Source: Deinococcus betulae (GTDB lineage Bacteria; Deinococcota; Deinococci; Deinococcales; Deinococcaceae). Taken from it: 64,000 bases of DNA. The notes below the pieces were generated by a model, which did no database searches, was not told the DNA's origin, and saw only the letters and a program-made list of their open reading frames with translations. The stretch lies in NCBI RefSeq assembly GCF_020166395.1, contig NZ_JAIQXU010000017.1:1-64000 (forward strand), given 5' to 3'. A program made the position numbers and the translations under genes. Below, piece by piece: positions 63,239 to 64,000 of this stretch; within the stretch, counting starts at the first letter, position 1, and each line of letters opens with the position of its first letter.

Positions 63239-63245
63239 AGGGGGC

Positions 63246-63251
63246 AGTGTA
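63246..63251 (-). promoter_or_regulatory. -10 element of leaderless rlmB
   Basis: Minus-strand TACACT ends seven bases before the ATG at 63238. It lies ten bases from a GT-rich repeat copy. Confidence 0.5.
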
Positions 63252-63260
63252 CCTGGGCTG

Positions 63261-63290
63261 GGAAGTGGGGAGTAGGTTGTGGGCAGTGAA
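63261..63290 (+). repeat. GT-rich dispersed intergenic repeat, copy e
   Basis: GGAAGTGGGGAGTAGG (63261-63276) is identical to both arms of copy d, followed by TTGTGGGCAGTGAAAA as in copies a and b. Confidence 0.85.
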
Positions 63291-63326
63291 AAAAGCAAAG
63301 GAGACCGGGTTGTTGCTCCGGCCTCC
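63288..63326 (-). terminator. rho-independent terminator of SnoaL-like gene
   Basis: On the minus strand GGAGGCCGG and CCGGTCTCC pair (one G-T pair) and are followed by TTTGCTTTTTTC. The T tract overlaps the end of a GT-rich repeat. Confidence 0.8.
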
Positions 63327-63348
63327 CTCTAACGAGAATCCATGTGGC

Positions 63349-63741
63349 TTACTCGGCTGCCGGCACCACGAAGGCGGCGCTGTCGTAATAGGTGCGGAAG
63401 GCCGTCACCTTGCCGTCCTGAAGGTCAATCAGGCTGACGCCCCGGTAGGCGATGTCACGCCCGCCCTTCAGCTGACCTGTGGCCTCCCACTCCATCAGGC
63501 CCAGGCCGCTGGCCTCCTGACTGCGTGAGAACTCGCTGTGAATCTGGTCAAAGTTGTCTAGGTACGTCTGCCAGAAGTCGCGGGCGCCGTCCAGCCCCTG
63601 CCAGCTGTGCGCGCTGAGATTGCGCAGCGTGACCCCCTCGGCATGTAAGGCCAGCAGATCGTCAAGCTGCCCGGACGCCTCGGCATTTTGCAGGGCGGCC
63701 ATGAAGGCCTGGGTGGTGCCGCTGTCGTTTGCACTCGTCAT
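63349..63741 (-). CDS. SnoaL-like / NTF2-fold protein
   Basis: The 130-residue protein contains FMAALQNAEASGQLDDLLALHAEGVTLRNLSAHSWQGLDGARDFWQTYLDNFDQIHSEF and YRGVSLIDLQDGKVTAFRTYYDSAAF, the usual start and end of the NTF2-like polyketide-cyclase/SnoaL group. Function is unknown. ATG 63741 is chosen because similarity begins there; the ORF extends a further 35 codons without support. Confidence 0.8.
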   Translation of the reverse strand: MTSANDSGTTQAFMAALQNAEASGQLDDLLALHAEGVTLRNLSAHSWQGLDGARDFWQTYLDNFDQIHSEFSRSQEASGLGLMEWEATGQLKGGRDIAYRGVSLIDLQDGKVTAFRTYYDSAAFVVPAAE

Positions 63742-63890
63742 GCGGCCCAGCACATCACCCGCAGCATAGCCAGAGGGTAGGCCCTGACACTCGTTGAAGA
63801 ACGGGTAAAGGACCGGCCAGGACTGGGTGAGGACGGCAGGCAGCAAGAAGCCGCCTCAGTCAACTGATGAGACGGCCAGATCTTGACGCT

Positions 63891-64000
63891 TTAGCGCGGC
63901 AGGGCCGTGACGCCCATCAGCGCTTCGTCTATGGCGCGCGCCGCCTGGCGGCCCTCGCGGATGGCCCAGACGACCAGGCTCTGGCCCCGGCGCATGTCGC
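63891..64000 (-). CDS. gltD: glutamate synthase small subunit, C-terminal end (partial)
   Basis: The last 35 codons of a minus-strand gene run off the window edge. The translated end, [20 protein letters not shown] followed by [15 protein letters not shown], is the characteristic C-terminus of the NADPH-dependent glutamate synthase beta subunit, the flavoprotein that passes electrons to the large subunit for glutamate synthesis. Confidence 0.85.
   Translation of the reverse strand, partial: DMRRGQSLVVWAIREGRQAARAIDEALMGVTALPR

Overview
The window is GC-rich, densely packed bacterial chromosome that I assign to the genus Deinococcus. The main reasons are a 511-residue CrtO-type carotenoid ketolase followed by a NUDIX gene and cruF, a deinococcal-type carotenoid P450, a bacillithiol deacetylase (BshB1), an archaeal-type phosphoglycerate mutase, and many genes whose -10 hexamer lies only 5-8 nt before the start codon (leaderless mRNAs). 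The species cannot be named from the sequence alone. About 65 protein genes and two tRNA genes are supported; there is no rRNA, CRISPR array or complete insertion sequence.

Layout. 0.1-7.3 kb: mutY, a repeat-rich protein of unknown function, and a two-gene unit made of a 1357-residue protein with an annexin-like repeat and a toxin-like C-terminus plus a small gene overlapping its stop (putative toxin and immunity protein). 7.5-11 kb: SnoaL-like and GNAT proteins, an RGG-repeat protein, tRNA-Leu(CAG) and a membrane protein. 11.4-18 kb: ykgJ, hisC, a PaaR-like TetR repressor with its operator, a PadR pair, a CPA1 antiporter, rpoZ and a GNAT gene. 18-26 kb: a protein with an internal pilin-like helix, then a carotenoid cluster (crtO, NUDIX, cruF, acyltransferase, glycosyltransferase, CrtI/CrtD-type desaturase, P450). 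26-36.7 kb: two MFS transporters, a DUF418 protein, khpB, prmC, a ChbG-type deacetylase, acyl-ACP desaturase, peroxiredoxin, an orphan ParA and bshB1. 36.7-45 kb: tRNA-Thr(CGT), a BenE transporter divergent from a MocR regulator, an FCP1-like phosphatase, apgM, trmH, an APH-fold kinase, an MBL protein and a P-loop kinase. 45.3-51 kb: the phenylacetate operon paaABCD-paaZ with an AT-rich Imm8-family immunity gene inside it. 51-64 kb: a VOC protein, two diguanylate cyclases, an aldo/keto reductase, an ABC exporter, a beta-propeller lipoprotein, small unknown proteins, an aldose epimerase, rlmB, a SnoaL-like protein and the 3' end of gltD.

How parts fit together. The TetR gene at 13.0 kb and the paa operon at 45.3 kb each carry a palindrome fitting CNAACGNNCGTTNG, the site I recall for Thermus PaaR, so they probably form one phenylacetyl-CoA-responsive regulon. 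The carotenoid genes suggest a ketolated, 1'-hydroxylated, 3',4'-desaturated and ring-hydroxylated pigment of the deinoxanthin type, with glycosyl and perhaps acyl transfer added. Translational coupling through four-base NTGA overlaps is very common. A family of GT-rich intergenic repeats built around GGAAGTGGGGAGTAGG recurs at five places, once as a strong hairpin between paaA and paaB.
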